Source of the DNA: Lachnospiraceae bacterium UBA3632
Lineage (GTDB): Bacteria > Bacillota > Clostridia > Lachnospirales > Lachnospiraceae
Length of the DNA stretch: 35,331 bases
Reading direction: 5' to 3'
Assembly (NCBI GenBank): GCA_002373975.1
Contig: DFKZ01000062.1
Span: 1 to 35,331, forward strand
A model generated the notes under the pieces. It was not told where the DNA came from. It did not search any database and saw only the letters and a list, made by a program, of their open reading frames with translations. Both the position numbers and the translations under genes were made by a program. Positions 15,048 through 23,689 of the stretch are shown piece by piece. Position 1 is the stretch's first letter. Every line of letters starts with the position of its first letter.

Positions 15048-16913
15048 ATGTATCTTGATAGAATAAATCAGACGGGAGATATCAAAAAGATCCCCGCTGA
15101 GCATCTGAACGCATTAAGCTCTGAGATACGAGAGTTTTTGATAGAAAAGATAAGTGTGACAGGAGGACATCTGGGTTCAAATCTCGGAACCGTGGAGCTC
15201 ACCATGGCACTTCATCTTGAGCTGAATCTGCCCAAGGATGAGATCATATGGGATGTGGGGCATCAGTCTTACACTCATAAGCTTCTTACAGGCAGAAAAA
15301 ATGATTTTGATACTCTCCGTCAGTACGGAGGCATGAGCGGATTCCCAAAGAGACGTGAGAGCGAATGTGACGTGTTTGATACGGGGCACAGCTCCACATC
15401 TATCTCGGCGGGGCTGGGACTGTGCAAAGCACGCGATCTTACAGGTGAAAAAAAGACTATAGTATCCGTTATCGGCGACGGCTCCCTGACCGGAGGAATG
15501 GCCTTTGAGGCTCTTAATAACGCCGGAAAGCTCAATTCCAATTTTATAATAATACTCAATGACAATAAGCTCTCCATATCGGAGAATGTGGGGGGCATAC
15601 CAAAGTACCTCAATTCCATAAGGACTTCCGAAGGCTATCTGGACCTTAAGGATGATGTGTACAATAAGATCGCGGGAACACCTGCCGGGGACAGCATCGT
15701 AAAGAATATCCGCCGCGCAAAGAATTCCCTCAAATCCCTTATGTCTCCGGGTATGCTTTTTGAGGAGATGGGCGTCGTTTATCTCGGACCCATTAACGGC
15801 CACGACATAGGACAGATCCGCAGAGCGATAAAGGAAGCCAAGCGCTTTAAGCGTGCGGTAATGATACATGTGGTGACCGAAAAGGGAAGGGGCTATGCAC
15901 CTGCGATAAGACACCCTGCCAGATTCCACGGTACCGGTCCCTTCGACATTGAGACGGGGCTTCCCAAGAAGTCATCGGCTGTATCCTGGACCAATGTGTT
16001 TTCAACCATCATGACAAAGCTGGGTGACCGCAACCCCCGGATATGTGCCGTGACAGCCGCCATGCCGGACGGCACGGGGCTCAAAAGATTTGCCAATGCT
16101 TATCCCGACAGATTCTTTGACGTGGGAATTGCCGAGGAACATGCCGTTACATTTGCAGCGGGACTTGCAGCCGGCGGAATGATACCGGTGGTTGCCATCT
16201 ATTCATCATTCCTGCAGAGGGCATACGATCAGATCATTCACGATGTGTGCATGCAGAATCTGCATGTGATATTTGCGATAGACAGAGCGGGAATAGTCGG
16301 AAACGATGGAGAGACGCACCAGGGAGTGTTTGACCTGTCATACCTTTCGGGCATTCCGGGAATGACCGTATGTGCGCCCAAGAATAAATGGGAATTTTCC
16401 GATATGATGAAGTTTGCGGCTTCATACGGTGCGCCTATAGCCATAAGATATCCCCGCGGCCCTGTGTGCGAGGAGCTTGAGGAATTCAGGACCGACATAG
16501 TAGCGGGCGAAGCGGAATGGATATACCGCGAAGAAGAGATAGCTCTCTTTGCGGTGGGTTCCATGGTAAGCGTGGCTGATGAGGTGAGAAGAAAGCTTGA
16601 AGAAAAGGGCCATAAGGCCAGCCTTATAAATGCAAGATTTGTAAGCCCCATCGACAAGGAAACCGTAAGAGAGGCCTTAAGATTCCACAAGCTGATAGTC
16701 ACTCTCGAGGAAAATGTCAGAAGCGGAGGCTTTGGTGAAAAGATCCTGGATATCGTAAACAACGAAAAGCTTCTCTACCCCGGAATCGGCACAAAGTGCC
16801 TGATAATCAGCCTTCCGGATGAATTCATAGAGCACGGCGACTGCCGCATACTCAAGGAAAAGGCAGGTATTGATGCCGATTCCGTCACCGAGAAGATACT
16901 TAACGTATTGTGA
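15048..16913 (+). CDS. dxs: 1-deoxy-D-xylulose-5-phosphate synthase
   Basis: Thiamine-diphosphate enzyme that condenses pyruvate with glyceraldehyde 3-phosphate, the first step of the MEP isoprenoid pathway. At 621 residues it has normal length. Motifs include DVGHQSYTHKLLTGR and GMSGFPKRRESECDVFDTGHSSTSISAGLG, the ThDP-binding VIGDGSLTGGMAFEALNNAG, the central YLGPINGHD, the transketolase-like pyrimidine domain with DVGIAEEHAVTFAAGLAAGG (AEEHAVT at 362-368), and DRAGIVGNDGETHQGVFDLSYL. The C-terminal transketolase domain has VTLEENVRSGGFGEKI and LPDEFIEHG. The start lies five bases past the ispA stop. Confidence 0.97.
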   Translation: MYLDRINQTGDIKKIPAEHLNALSSEIREFLIEKISVTGGHLGSNLGTVELTMALHLELNLPKDEIIWDVGHQSYTHKLLTGRKNDFDTLRQYGGMSGFPKRRESECDVFDTGHSSTSISAGLGLCKARDLTGEKKTIVSVIGDGSLTGGMAFEALNNAGKLNSNFIIILNDNKLSISENVGGIPKYLNSIRTSEGYLDLKDDVYNKIAGTPAGDSIVKNIRRAKNSLKSLMSPGMLFEEMGVVYLGPINGHDIGQIRRAIKEAKRFKRAVMIHVVTEKGRGYAPAIRHPARFHGTGPFDIETGLPKKSSAVSWTNVFSTIMTKLGDRNPRICAVTAAMPDGTGLKRFANAYPDRFFDVGIAEEHAVTFAAGLAAGGMIPVVAIYSSFLQRAYDQIIHDVCMQNLHVIFAIDRAGIVGNDGETHQGVFDLSYLSGIPGMTVCAPKNKWEFSDMMKFAASYGAPIAIRYPRGPVCEELEEFRTDIVAGEAEWIYREEEIALFAVGSMVSVADEVRRKLEEKGHKASLINARFVSPIDKETVREALRFHKLIVTLEENVRSGGFGEKILDIVNNEKLLYPGIGTKCLIISLPDEFIEHGDCRILKEKAGIDADSVTEKILNVL

Positions 16914-16919
16914 TCAAAC

Positions 16920-17729
16920 ATGAAAGAAAGACTTGATGTGATACTGGTGCAGGAAGGATATGCACCCTCCAGAGAAAAAGCAAAAGCGATAATCATGTCC
17001 GGTATAGTGTATGTTAACGGACAAAAAGAAGATAAAGCCGGAAGCTTTTTCGATACCTCAAAATCAAAAATAGAAGTAAGAGGCGCCACACCCAAATATG
17101 TGAGCAGAGGCGGGCTCAAGCTTGAAAAGGCCATGGAAACATGGGGATTTAAGCTGGACGGAAAGATCTGCATGGACATAGGAGCTTCAACGGGCGGGTT
17201 TACCGACTGCATGCTCCAGAACGGTGCGGAAAAGGTTTACTCCGTCGACGTGGGGCACGGACAGCTTGCATGGAAGCTCAGAAACGACGAGAGAGTGGTT
17301 GTTATGGAGCAGACCAACTTCCGCTTCATGAAGCCCGGGGACATCGATGATAAGCTTGATTTTGCAAGCGTGGACGTATCCTTTATCTCTCTTGATAAGA
17401 TACTTCCTCCCGCAAGGGATCTGCTTAAAGATGACGGAGAGATGGTATGCCTGATAAAGCCGCAGTTTGAAGCAGGCAGAGAAAAGGTCGGTAAAAACGG
17501 AGTGGTGAGAGACCCCGCGGTACATGAGGAAGTGGTACTTCGAATCGCCGGATTTGCCGCATCTATAGGCTTTGAAGTAAAGGCTGTTGATTTCTCGCCG
17601 ATAAAGGGACCCGAGGGCAATATAGAGTATCTGATGTATATAGTCAAAAAAAGCGAGACGTGTGCTCTGCCTGAAGAGATGACACAGCAGATAAAAGAGA
17701 TGATAGGAAGATCCCACGATTCATTATGA
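16920..17729 (+). CDS. tlyA: TlyA family rRNA (cytidine-2'-O)-methyltransferase
   Basis: S4-domain plus FtsJ-like methyltransferase. In Mycobacterium, TlyA 2'-O-methylates C1409 of 16S and C1920 of 23S rRNA, and loss gives capreomycin resistance; the same reaction is inferred here. The 269 residues show an S4 RNA-binding domain (RLDVILVQEGYAPSREKAKAIIMSGIVYVNGQ, about 3-35), YVSRGGLKLEKAMETW, the AdoMet motif CMDIGASTGGFTDCMLQNGAEKVYSVDVGHGQL, and SVDVSFISLDKILPPARDLL with KPQFEAGREKVGKNGVVRD. No obvious ribosome site precedes the ATG, six bases after the dxs stop, so translation may be coupled. Its stop overlaps nadK as ATGA. Confidence 0.94.
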   Translation: MKERLDVILVQEGYAPSREKAKAIIMSGIVYVNGQKEDKAGSFFDTSKSKIEVRGATPKYVSRGGLKLEKAMETWGFKLDGKICMDIGASTGGFTDCMLQNGAEKVYSVDVGHGQLAWKLRNDERVVVMEQTNFRFMKPGDIDDKLDFASVDVSFISLDKILPPARDLLKDDGEMVCLIKPQFEAGREKVGKNGVVRDPAVHEEVVLRIAGFAASIGFEVKAVDFSPIKGPEGNIEYLMYIVKKSETCALPEEMTQQIKEMIGRSHDSL

Positions 17730-18544
17730 AAAACTTTGTTATCTACACAAACCCCAATAAAGATAAGAACCTTGAAGTATCCTCGAAGGTTAAAGAGTTT
17801 CTTGAGGAAAGAGGCGCAAAGGCTTCATTTTTTAAGGACCATACCGGCGATTATCCCGAAGATGTATGCATGATCGTGCTGGGCGGAGACGGAACGATGC
17901 TCCGCGCATCCATGGAAACAGGATTTTCCATGCAGGGTCCCATGGTGGGTATCAATCTTGGAACTCTGGGATTTCTGGCCGAGATAGAAAACAGCAGTTC
18001 AAATATTGAGAAATCCCTTGAAAAGCTTTTATCGGATGATTTCAGGATCGAAAAAAGAATGCTTCTTGAAGGCAGCATCAACGGAAACGATAAGATCTGT
18101 TCCCTCAATGATGTGGTGCTGGCAAGAAAGGAAGGGCTTTACGTTCTTAATTTCGATATATTTGTAAACGGGCAGCCTCTTGCGAATTATTCTGCCGACG
18201 GAATAATAGTATCAACCCCAACGGGTTCTACGGGCTACAATCTTTCAGCCGGAGGGCCTATAGCCAATCCCGCATCGGAGCTTATAATGCTCACGCCCAT
18301 CTGCCCTCACTCACTCAATCACAGAAGCATTATCCTCTCTTCCGAGGATGAGATAATGATATCCATACCCGAGTCAAAGGAGGGAGGCTCGCAGGAGCTT
18401 GAGATAAGCTTTGACGGAAGCAGGAAGGCCGCAGTCTCAACGGGAGACCGCGTGACCATCCGCAGATCCGGAAAATACGCAAAATTTGCCAAGATAGGAA
18501 AAGACAGTTTTGTTGAAGTGCTCAACAGAAAGATGAATGAATAA
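17726..18544 (+). CDS. nadK: NAD kinase
   Basis: ATP-dependent NAD kinase making NADP. The 272 residues show the GGDGT signature at 53-57 in MIVLGGDGTMLRAS, GINLGTLGFLAEIE, the SLNDVVLARKEGLYVLNFDIFVNGQPLANYSADGIIVSTPTGSTGYNLSAGGPI block, and LTPICPHSLNHRSIIL. These cover the metal, NAD and ATP sites known in the family. Its ATG overlaps the tlyA stop (ATGA), and its own stop overlaps the argR start (TAATG), giving a chain of coupled genes. In B. subtilis this slot has no nadK, whereas many Clostridia carry it between tlyA and argR. Confidence 0.96.
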   Translation: MKNFVIYTNPNKDKNLEVSSKVKEFLEERGAKASFFKDHTGDYPEDVCMIVLGGDGTMLRASMETGFSMQGPMVGINLGTLGFLAEIENSSSNIEKSLEKLLSDDFRIEKRMLLEGSINGNDKICSLNDVVLARKEGLYVLNFDIFVNGQPLANYSADGIIVSTPTGSTGYNLSAGGPIANPASELIMLTPICPHSLNHRSIILSSEDEIMISIPESKEGGSQELEISFDGSRKAAVSTGDRVTIRRSGKYAKFAKIGKDSFVEVLNRKMNE

Positions 18545-18990
18545 TGAAATCAAGCAGACAAAAAAGAATACTTGAATTAATTGAAAAAGATATGGCCGGC
18601 ACTCAGGAAGAACTGGTCAAGATGCTTGCGGAAAGCGGATTTGAAGTGACTCAGGCCACAATTTCCAGAGATATCAAAGAGCTGGGCCTGACCAAGATCA
18701 GAACCCCCGAAGGAAACCATAAATACATTATAATGGGCAAAGACAGGGGGGATCTTAACGATAAATATATCCGTGTGCTCAAGGACGGATTTGTATCGAT
18801 CGACGTCGCCCAGAATATACTCGTTATAAAAACCGTACCCGGAATGGCAATGGCTGTGGCAGCCGCTGTAGATGCGCTTGAATTCAAGGAGATAGTGGGA
18901 AGCATTGCGGGAGATGACACCATAATGGCAGCCGTGAGGACATCACACGAGGCCAGAACACTTATGGGGAAGATCAGATCACTGATCTGA
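18544..18990 (+). CDS. argR: Arginine repressor ArgR/AhrC
   Basis: Arginine-responsive regulator of arginine biosynthesis and catabolism, normally a hexamer. The 148 residues have an N-terminal winged helix (RQKRILELIEKDMAGTQEELVKMLAESGFEVTQATISRDIKELGLTKI, recognition helix about 36-49) and the C-terminal oligomerisation and arginine-binding domain with NILVIKTVPGMAMAVAAAVDALEFKEIVGSIAGDDTIMAAVRT. The GDD-containing loop supplies the aspartates that bind arginine. Start overlaps the nadK stop by one base. A small inverted repeat (AGATCAG-ATCA-CTGATCT) covers its last codons but lacks a T-tract. The next gene is recN, a conserved pairing in Bacillota. Confidence 0.96.
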   Translation: MKSSRQKRILELIEKDMAGTQEELVKMLAESGFEVTQATISRDIKELGLTKIRTPEGNHKYIIMGKDRGDLNDKYIRVLKDGFVSIDVAQNILVIKTVPGMAMAVAAAVDALEFKEIVGSIAGDDTIMAAVRTSHEARTLMGKIRSLI

Positions 18991-19027
18991 TGTGTATAAC
19001 GAAGGTTTATTTTGGGATGGGAGGACT

Positions 19028-20713
19028 ATGTTACAGAGCATTCATGTTAAAAATCTGGCTCTGATTGCGGATTCGGAGGTGGAATTCGCAGAGGGTCTGA
19101 ATATTATCACCGGAGAGACCGGCGCAGGTAAATCGCTTCTTATCGGTTCGGTAAATCTGGCACTCGGAGGAAAGTTTGATGCTTCAATGCTAAGACAGGG
19201 AGCCGAGAGCGGATTTGTGGAGCTGGTTTTTTATTGTAAAGAAAAGACTGTATCGGATAAACTGGCAGAGATGGACATCACCCCGGAGGAAGACGGAAGC
19301 ATAATCATCACAAGGAAGTTTTCCCAGGGAAAGAGTTCATGCAGGGTCAACGGAGAAAGCGTAACACTAAAAGCGCTTCAGGAGCTGTCGGCAGAGCTTA
19401 TAGACATTCACGGACAGCATGATCACAGGAATCTGCAGAAAAGATCAAAGCATCTCGAGATAATAGATTCATACGGCGCGGAAGAGCTTGCCGGAAAGGC
19501 ATCGCAGACAGGGGCGCTCTATCATGAATATAAAGAGCTGCAATCCGAGTATTCCGAGAACAAAAAGGATACGGAAACGATCCTCAGGGAAAAATCTCTT
19601 CTTGAATTTGAGGTGAAAGAGATAGAGGATGCAGACATAAAGAACGGAGAAGACGAAGAGCTCGAACAGCTCTATGTGAGAATATCCAATTCAAGAAAGA
19701 TTGCAGAATCTCTTTCGGAGGCGTATAATCTTACTTCTGATGGCGAAGGAGATGCGGCAAGCAAAATAGGACAGGCCCTCAGGAGCATATCATCGGTATC
19801 CGGCTACGACAAAAGGCTGGAATCCCTTGAAGGTCAGATAACCGATATTGAATCCCTTTTAAATGACTTTAACCGGGAGCTTTCGGGATACCTGAACGAT
19901 TATGATTTTGAGGAAGGTGAGTTTGAGAGAGTTGAAAGAAGGCTCAATCTCATCAACGATCTGAAGAACAAGTACGGCGGGAGCATCGACAGGATAAGGG
20001 AATATGCGGCTTCGGCACAGGAAAAGCTGGAAAAGTACGAGAATTACGAAGAATATATAAGTTCCCTTGAGAAAAAGATTGAAGCTAAGAAAAACGAACT
20101 TGAAAAATGCTGCGCAGAGCTTTCAGATAAGAGGAAAAAAGTGGCTGTAAAGCTGTCGGAGCAGCTCAAAGCTTCACTTGAAGGACTGAATTTCCCGCAG
20201 GTTCAGATAGAGATCAGGATCGAAAGATCGGAAAACATTACGTCGAAAGGCTTTGACGAGGCGGACTTTCTTATATCCACCAATATCGGAGAGCCTGTTA
20301 AGCCTCTTGAAAGCGTTGCCAGCGGCGGTGAGCTTTCGAGGATAATGCTTGGCATAAAGACGGTTATGGCTGCAAGGGACAACACCGGGACACTTATCTT
20401 TGATGAGATCGATGCAGGGATAAGCGGAAGAACGGCATGGAAAGTGTCGGAACAGCTCGGGCTGCTCTCCCGCAAGCACCAGGTGCTCTGCATAACGCAC
20501 CTGCCGCAGATAGCAGCCATGGCTGATGAACACTTTGTGATAGAAAAGAGTGCTTCCCTCGGAAGCACCACCACCGATGTGCGAGGCCTGGACTATGAGG
20601 AGAGTATAGGTGAACTCGCAAGGCTTTTGGGAAGTGATGAGGAGTCGAAAGCCGCGGTGGATAATGCCCGGGATATGAAATTACGGGCAGATGAGTATAA
20701 AAAAACTCATTAG
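19028..20713 (+). CDS. recN: DNA repair protein RecN
   Basis: SMC-like ATPase acting in double-strand break repair and recombination. About 561 residues. Walker A is GETGAGKS at 29-36 after the N-terminal MLQSIHVKNLALIADSEVEFAEGLNIITGE. RKFSQGKSSCRVNGESVTLKALQELSAELIDIHGQHDHRNLQ contains the Q-loop region; two long coiled-coil arms follow; the C-terminal ATPase half has VASGGELSRIMLGIKTV (signature) and TLIFDEIDAGISGRTAWKVSEQL (Walker B), then VLCITHLPQIAAMADEHFVIEK. I choose ATG 19028, preceded by GGGAGG, over the upstream in-frame GTG at 18992. Confidence 0.96.
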   Translation: MLQSIHVKNLALIADSEVEFAEGLNIITGETGAGKSLLIGSVNLALGGKFDASMLRQGAESGFVELVFYCKEKTVSDKLAEMDITPEEDGSIIITRKFSQGKSSCRVNGESVTLKALQELSAELIDIHGQHDHRNLQKRSKHLEIIDSYGAEELAGKASQTGALYHEYKELQSEYSENKKDTETILREKSLLEFEVKEIEDADIKNGEDEELEQLYVRISNSRKIAESLSEAYNLTSDGEGDAASKIGQALRSISSVSGYDKRLESLEGQITDIESLLNDFNRELSGYLNDYDFEEGEFERVERRLNLINDLKNKYGGSIDRIREYAASAQEKLEKYENYEEYISSLEKKIEAKKNELEKCCAELSDKRKKVAVKLSEQLKASLEGLNFPQVQIEIRIERSENITSKGFDEADFLISTNIGEPVKPLESVASGGELSRIMLGIKTVMAARDNTGTLIFDEIDAGISGRTAWKVSEQLGLLSRKHQVLCITHLPQIAAMADEHFVIEKSASLGSTTTDVRGLDYEESIGELARLLGSDEESKAAVDNARDMKLRADEYKKTH

Positions 20714-20739
20714 AGATGATATAAGAGGATTATGAAAAA

Positions 20740-22569
20740 ATGAAACAGAAAAGAGAAGACGTAAGAAACATTGCGATAATCGCGCATGTTGACCATGGAA
20801 AGACTACCCTTGTGGATGAGCTCTTAAAGCAGAGCGGTGTGTTCCGCGAGAATCAGGAAGTGGCCGAAAGAGTCATGGACTCAAATGATATCGAGAGGGA
20901 GAGAGGCATTACCATTCTTTCCAAGAATACCGCGGTAATGTACAAAGGCACCAAGATCAATATAATCGACACTCCCGGCCATGCGGACTTCGGAGGAGAA
21001 GTAGAGCGTGTGCTCAAGATGGTAAACGGAGTTATTCTTGTGGTCGATGCCTTTGAAGGTGCTATGCCCCAGACCAAGTTCGTGCTCAGAAAGGCCCTGG
21101 AGCTCAAGCTTCCGGTTATTGTATGCATCAACAAGATAGACCGTCCCGAGGCAAGGCCGGATGAGGTTGTGGACGAGGTACTGGAGCTCTTCCTGGAGCT
21201 TGATGCCGATGATTCACAGCTTGACTGCCCATTTGTATTTGCATCCGCAAAGGCCGGTATCGCATCCCTTGACGCAGAAGAAAAGGGAACCGATATGGAG
21301 CCTCTGTTTGAGACGATACTTGATTATATCCCTGCTCCGGAGGGAGATCCCGATGCGGGCACACAGGTGCTTATAAGCACTATTGATTACAACGAATACG
21401 TGGGAAGGATCGGCGTCGGTAAGGTCGATAACGGAGTGATCAGGGTCAATCAGGACGTTGTGATCTGCAACCATCATGAGCCGGATAAGCAGGTTAAAGT
21501 TAAGGTAAGCAAGCTCTATGAGTTTGACGGACTAGGCAAGGTAGAAGTAAAGGAAGCGGGAATAGGCTCAATCGTGGCTATTTCCGGTATTTCGGATATC
21601 CATATCGGAGATACCCTCTGTTCCCCCGAGAATCCTGTTCCGATACCGTTCCAGAAGATATCCGAGCCCACCATTGCCATGGACTTTATGGTAAATGATT
21701 CTCCTCTTGCAGGGCAGGAAGGCAAATATGTCACAAGCCGTCATATCAGAGACAGGCTTTTAAGAGAGCTCAATACCGATGTGTCCCTCCGTGTCGAGGA
21801 GACGGATTCTACCGACCGCTTTAAGGTGAGCGGAAGAGGAGAGCTGCACCTTTCCGTGCTTATAGAGAATATGCGCAGAGAGGGCTTTGAATTTGCCGTA
21901 TCCAAGGCGCAGGTGCTCTATAAGGAAGATGAGAACGGAAAGAAGCTTGAGCCAATGGAGCTGGCTTATATAGATGTCCCCAACGACTTTGCCGGAGCGG
22001 TAATAGAAAAACTCGGCCAGAGAAAGGGCGAGCTCAAAAATATGGGATCCATTTCCGGCGGAACATATACCAGACTGGAATTCTCCATACCTTCGAGAGG
22101 GCTTATAGGTTACCGCGGCGAATTCATGACGGATACAAAGGGTAACGGAATACTCAACACCATATTCGACGGATATGCACCCTATAAGGGCGATATAGCA
22201 TACAGAAAGCAGGGTTCCCTTATCGCATTCGAGGCGGGAGAAGCTATCACATACGGACTGTTTAACGCACAGGAGAGAGGCACACTCTTTATCAGCCCCG
22301 GTGAAAAGGTGTATGCCGGAATGGTAGTTGGACAGACCGGTAAATCGGAGGATATAGAGGTAAATGTATGCAAGAAAAAGCAGCTTACCAACACCCGCTC
22401 ATCAAGTGCCGACGAAGCATTGAGGCTCACTCCTCCGAGGATACTTTCCCTCGAACAGGCTCTTGACTTCATAGAGACCGATGAGCTGCTTGAGGTTACT
22501 CCCACCAAGCTGCGCATAAGAAAGAAGATACTGGATTCCAGGCTCAGAAAGCGTGCCGGATTTACATAA
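20740..22569 (+). CDS. typA: Translational GTPase TypA/BipA
   Basis: EF-G-like ribosome-associated GTPase linked to 50S assembly and stress or cold growth. The 609 residues match the family. G1 is AHVDHGKTTLVDELL near 15-29, followed by ERERGITILSKNTAVMYKGTKINIIDTPGHADFGGEVERVL, NKIDRPEARPDEVVDEV (G4) and FASAKAG (G5). The BipA-specific C-terminus has RGLIGYRGEFMTDTKGNGILNTIFDGYAPYKG and RSSSADEALRLTPPRILSLEQALDFIETDELLEVTP. A miniature ORF ATG-AAA-AAA-TGA (20732-20743) overlaps the start codon, and AGAGGA at 20724-20729 is placed closer to it than to the real ATG. The dapA promoter overlaps its 3' end. Confidence 0.97.
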   Translation: MKQKREDVRNIAIIAHVDHGKTTLVDELLKQSGVFRENQEVAERVMDSNDIERERGITILSKNTAVMYKGTKINIIDTPGHADFGGEVERVLKMVNGVILVVDAFEGAMPQTKFVLRKALELKLPVIVCINKIDRPEARPDEVVDEVLELFLELDADDSQLDCPFVFASAKAGIASLDAEEKGTDMEPLFETILDYIPAPEGDPDAGTQVLISTIDYNEYVGRIGVGKVDNGVIRVNQDVVICNHHEPDKQVKVKVSKLYEFDGLGKVEVKEAGIGSIVAISGISDIHIGDTLCSPENPVPIPFQKISEPTIAMDFMVNDSPLAGQEGKYVTSRHIRDRLLRELNTDVSLRVEETDSTDRFKVSGRGELHLSVLIENMRREGFEFAVSKAQVLYKEDENGKKLEPMELAYIDVPNDFAGAVIEKLGQRKGELKNMGSISGGTYTRLEFSIPSRGLIGYRGEFMTDTKGNGILNTIFDGYAPYKGDIAYRKQGSLIAFEAGEAITYGLFNAQERGTLFISPGEKVYAGMVVGQTGKSEDIEVNVCKKKQLTNTRSSSADEALRLTPPRILSLEQALDFIETDELLEVTPTKLRIRKKILDSRLRKRAGFT

Positions 22570-22589
22570 GAGATCCAAAGTGCTATAAT
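22561..22589 (+). promoter_or_regulatory. Promoter for dapA, overlapping the end of typA
   Basis: TTTACA (22561-22566), 17-bp spacer, TATAAT (22584-22589) with a TGC extended -10. The -35 box is inside the last codons of typA, with its stop at 22567-22569. The leader to dapA is about 65 nt; I see no lysine riboswitch fold in a stretch this short. Confidence 0.8.
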
Positions 22590-22662
22590 CATTAAGTGTA
22601 TGCTTTATGTAAGCGCACAAGTATCATAAACAATACGTGACAGGTACTGAAAAGAGGTTAAT

Positions 22663-23550
22663 ATGGCTATATTTACAGGTTCAGGTGTCGCAATCGCCAC
22701 ACCGATGAAAAAGAACGGAGAAATAGATTATCCCGCTTTTGAAAAACTGATAGAGTTTCAGATCGCAGGAGGCACAGATGCGATCATAGTATGCGGTACC
22801 ACAGGAGAGGCTTCCACCCAGAGTCATGAGGAACATCTCGAGACCATCAAGTTCTGTGTGGACGTGGTCAAGAAGAGAATCCCCGTTGTTGCGGGAACCG
22901 GCTCAAACTGCACCGAGACGGCGGTTTATCTTTCAAAAGAGGCCGAGAGCTACGGTGTGGACGGAGTGCTGCTTGTAAGCCCTTATTACAACAAAGCCAC
23001 CCAGAACGGTCTGTTCCAGCATTTCAAGACTACGGCCGAAGCGATAAGCATTCCTGCGATCCTTTACAATGTGCCCAGCAGGACAGGATGCAATATCCTT
23101 CCCGAGACAGCAGTAAGGCTTGCAAAGGAAGTAAAGAATATCGTCGGCATCAAGGAAGCCAGCGGAAACATCAGTCAGATCGCTCACCTAGCAGCCATAA
23201 GCAAGGGATGCATCGATATCTATTCCGGAAATGATGACCAGATCATTCCCATCATGTCACTCGGCGGAATCGGAGTTATTTCCGTGCTTGCCAATGTGGC
23301 ACCCAAGGAGACTCATGACATCTGTCAGCTCTATCTTGACGGAAAGGTTAAGGAAGCTTGCGCAGAGCAGCTCAGAGCACTTGATCTTTGCAATGCTCTT
23401 TTCTGCGAGGTAAATCCCATACCCGTTAAGAAAGCACTTGAGCTTATGGGAATCATACCCGGAGGCATCAGACTTCCCCTTACCGAGATGGAGCCTGCCA
23501 ACACAGAGCGCCTGACCAAGGCAATGAAAGAGTACGGAATACTTAAATAA
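22663..23550 (+). CDS. dapA: 4-hydroxy-tetrahydrodipicolinate synthase
   Basis: Class I aldolase-type enzyme that condenses pyruvate and aspartate semialdehyde at the first committed step of lysine and diaminopimelate synthesis. The 295 residues have the expected signatures: VCGTTGEASTQSHEEH (Thr pair of the proton relay), VSPYYNKATQNGLFQHF (Tyr109), LYNVPSRTGCNI (Tyr135, Arg140), and IVGIKEASGNISQ with the Schiff-base Lys164. YSGNDDQIIPIMSLGGIGVISVLANVAP is typical too. AAGAGG precedes the ATG. It has its own promoter and a strong terminator, so it is probably transcribed alone even though dapB is next. Confidence 0.97.
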   Translation: MAIFTGSGVAIATPMKKNGEIDYPAFEKLIEFQIAGGTDAIIVCGTTGEASTQSHEEHLETIKFCVDVVKKRIPVVAGTGSNCTETAVYLSKEAESYGVDGVLLVSPYYNKATQNGLFQHFKTTAEAISIPAILYNVPSRTGCNILPETAVRLAKEVKNIVGIKEASGNISQIAHLAAISKGCIDIYSGNDDQIIPIMSLGGIGVISVLANVAPKETHDICQLYLDGKVKEACAEQLRALDLCNALFCEVNPIPVKKALELMGIIPGGIRLPLTEMEPANTERLTKAMKEYGILK

Positions 23551-23559
23551 TTGAATTAA

Positions 23560-23612
23560 ATATCGGCTGTTATGAATAAAACACGTTTTTCATAACAACC
23601 GATATTATTTTA
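23560..23612 (+). terminator. Rho-independent terminator after dapA
   Basis: Seventeen-base arms (23560-23576 and 23589-23605) pair with a single C/A mismatch, followed by TATTATTTTA. It starts 10 nt after the dapA stop. Confidence 0.88.
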
Positions 23613-23689
23613 CAAACACTGATAAAATAAAGCTTTGAGCCACATCGATAATCATTGGATATCGAGAAAAGAACAGAAAGAGGCGGAAT

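Noticed and set aside
15177..15929. 250-codon open frame on the - strand inside dxs
   Set aside because: It lies fully within an unmistakable dxs, encodes no recognisable motif and is a mirror of its codon structure.
18992..19027. GTG start giving a 12-residue longer RecN
   Set aside because: ATG 19028 has GGGAGG directly upstream and matches the conserved RecN N-terminus; the added residues have no family match.
22590..22662. Lysine riboswitch before dapA
   Set aside because: The leader from the promoter is only about 65 nt, far shorter than the ~170-nt L box, and no conserved fold is seen.
23613..23689. Separate promoter for dapB
   Set aside because: Candidate boxes (TTTACA at 23609, TAAAAT at 23623, TTGAGC at 23634) never combine with acceptable spacing.
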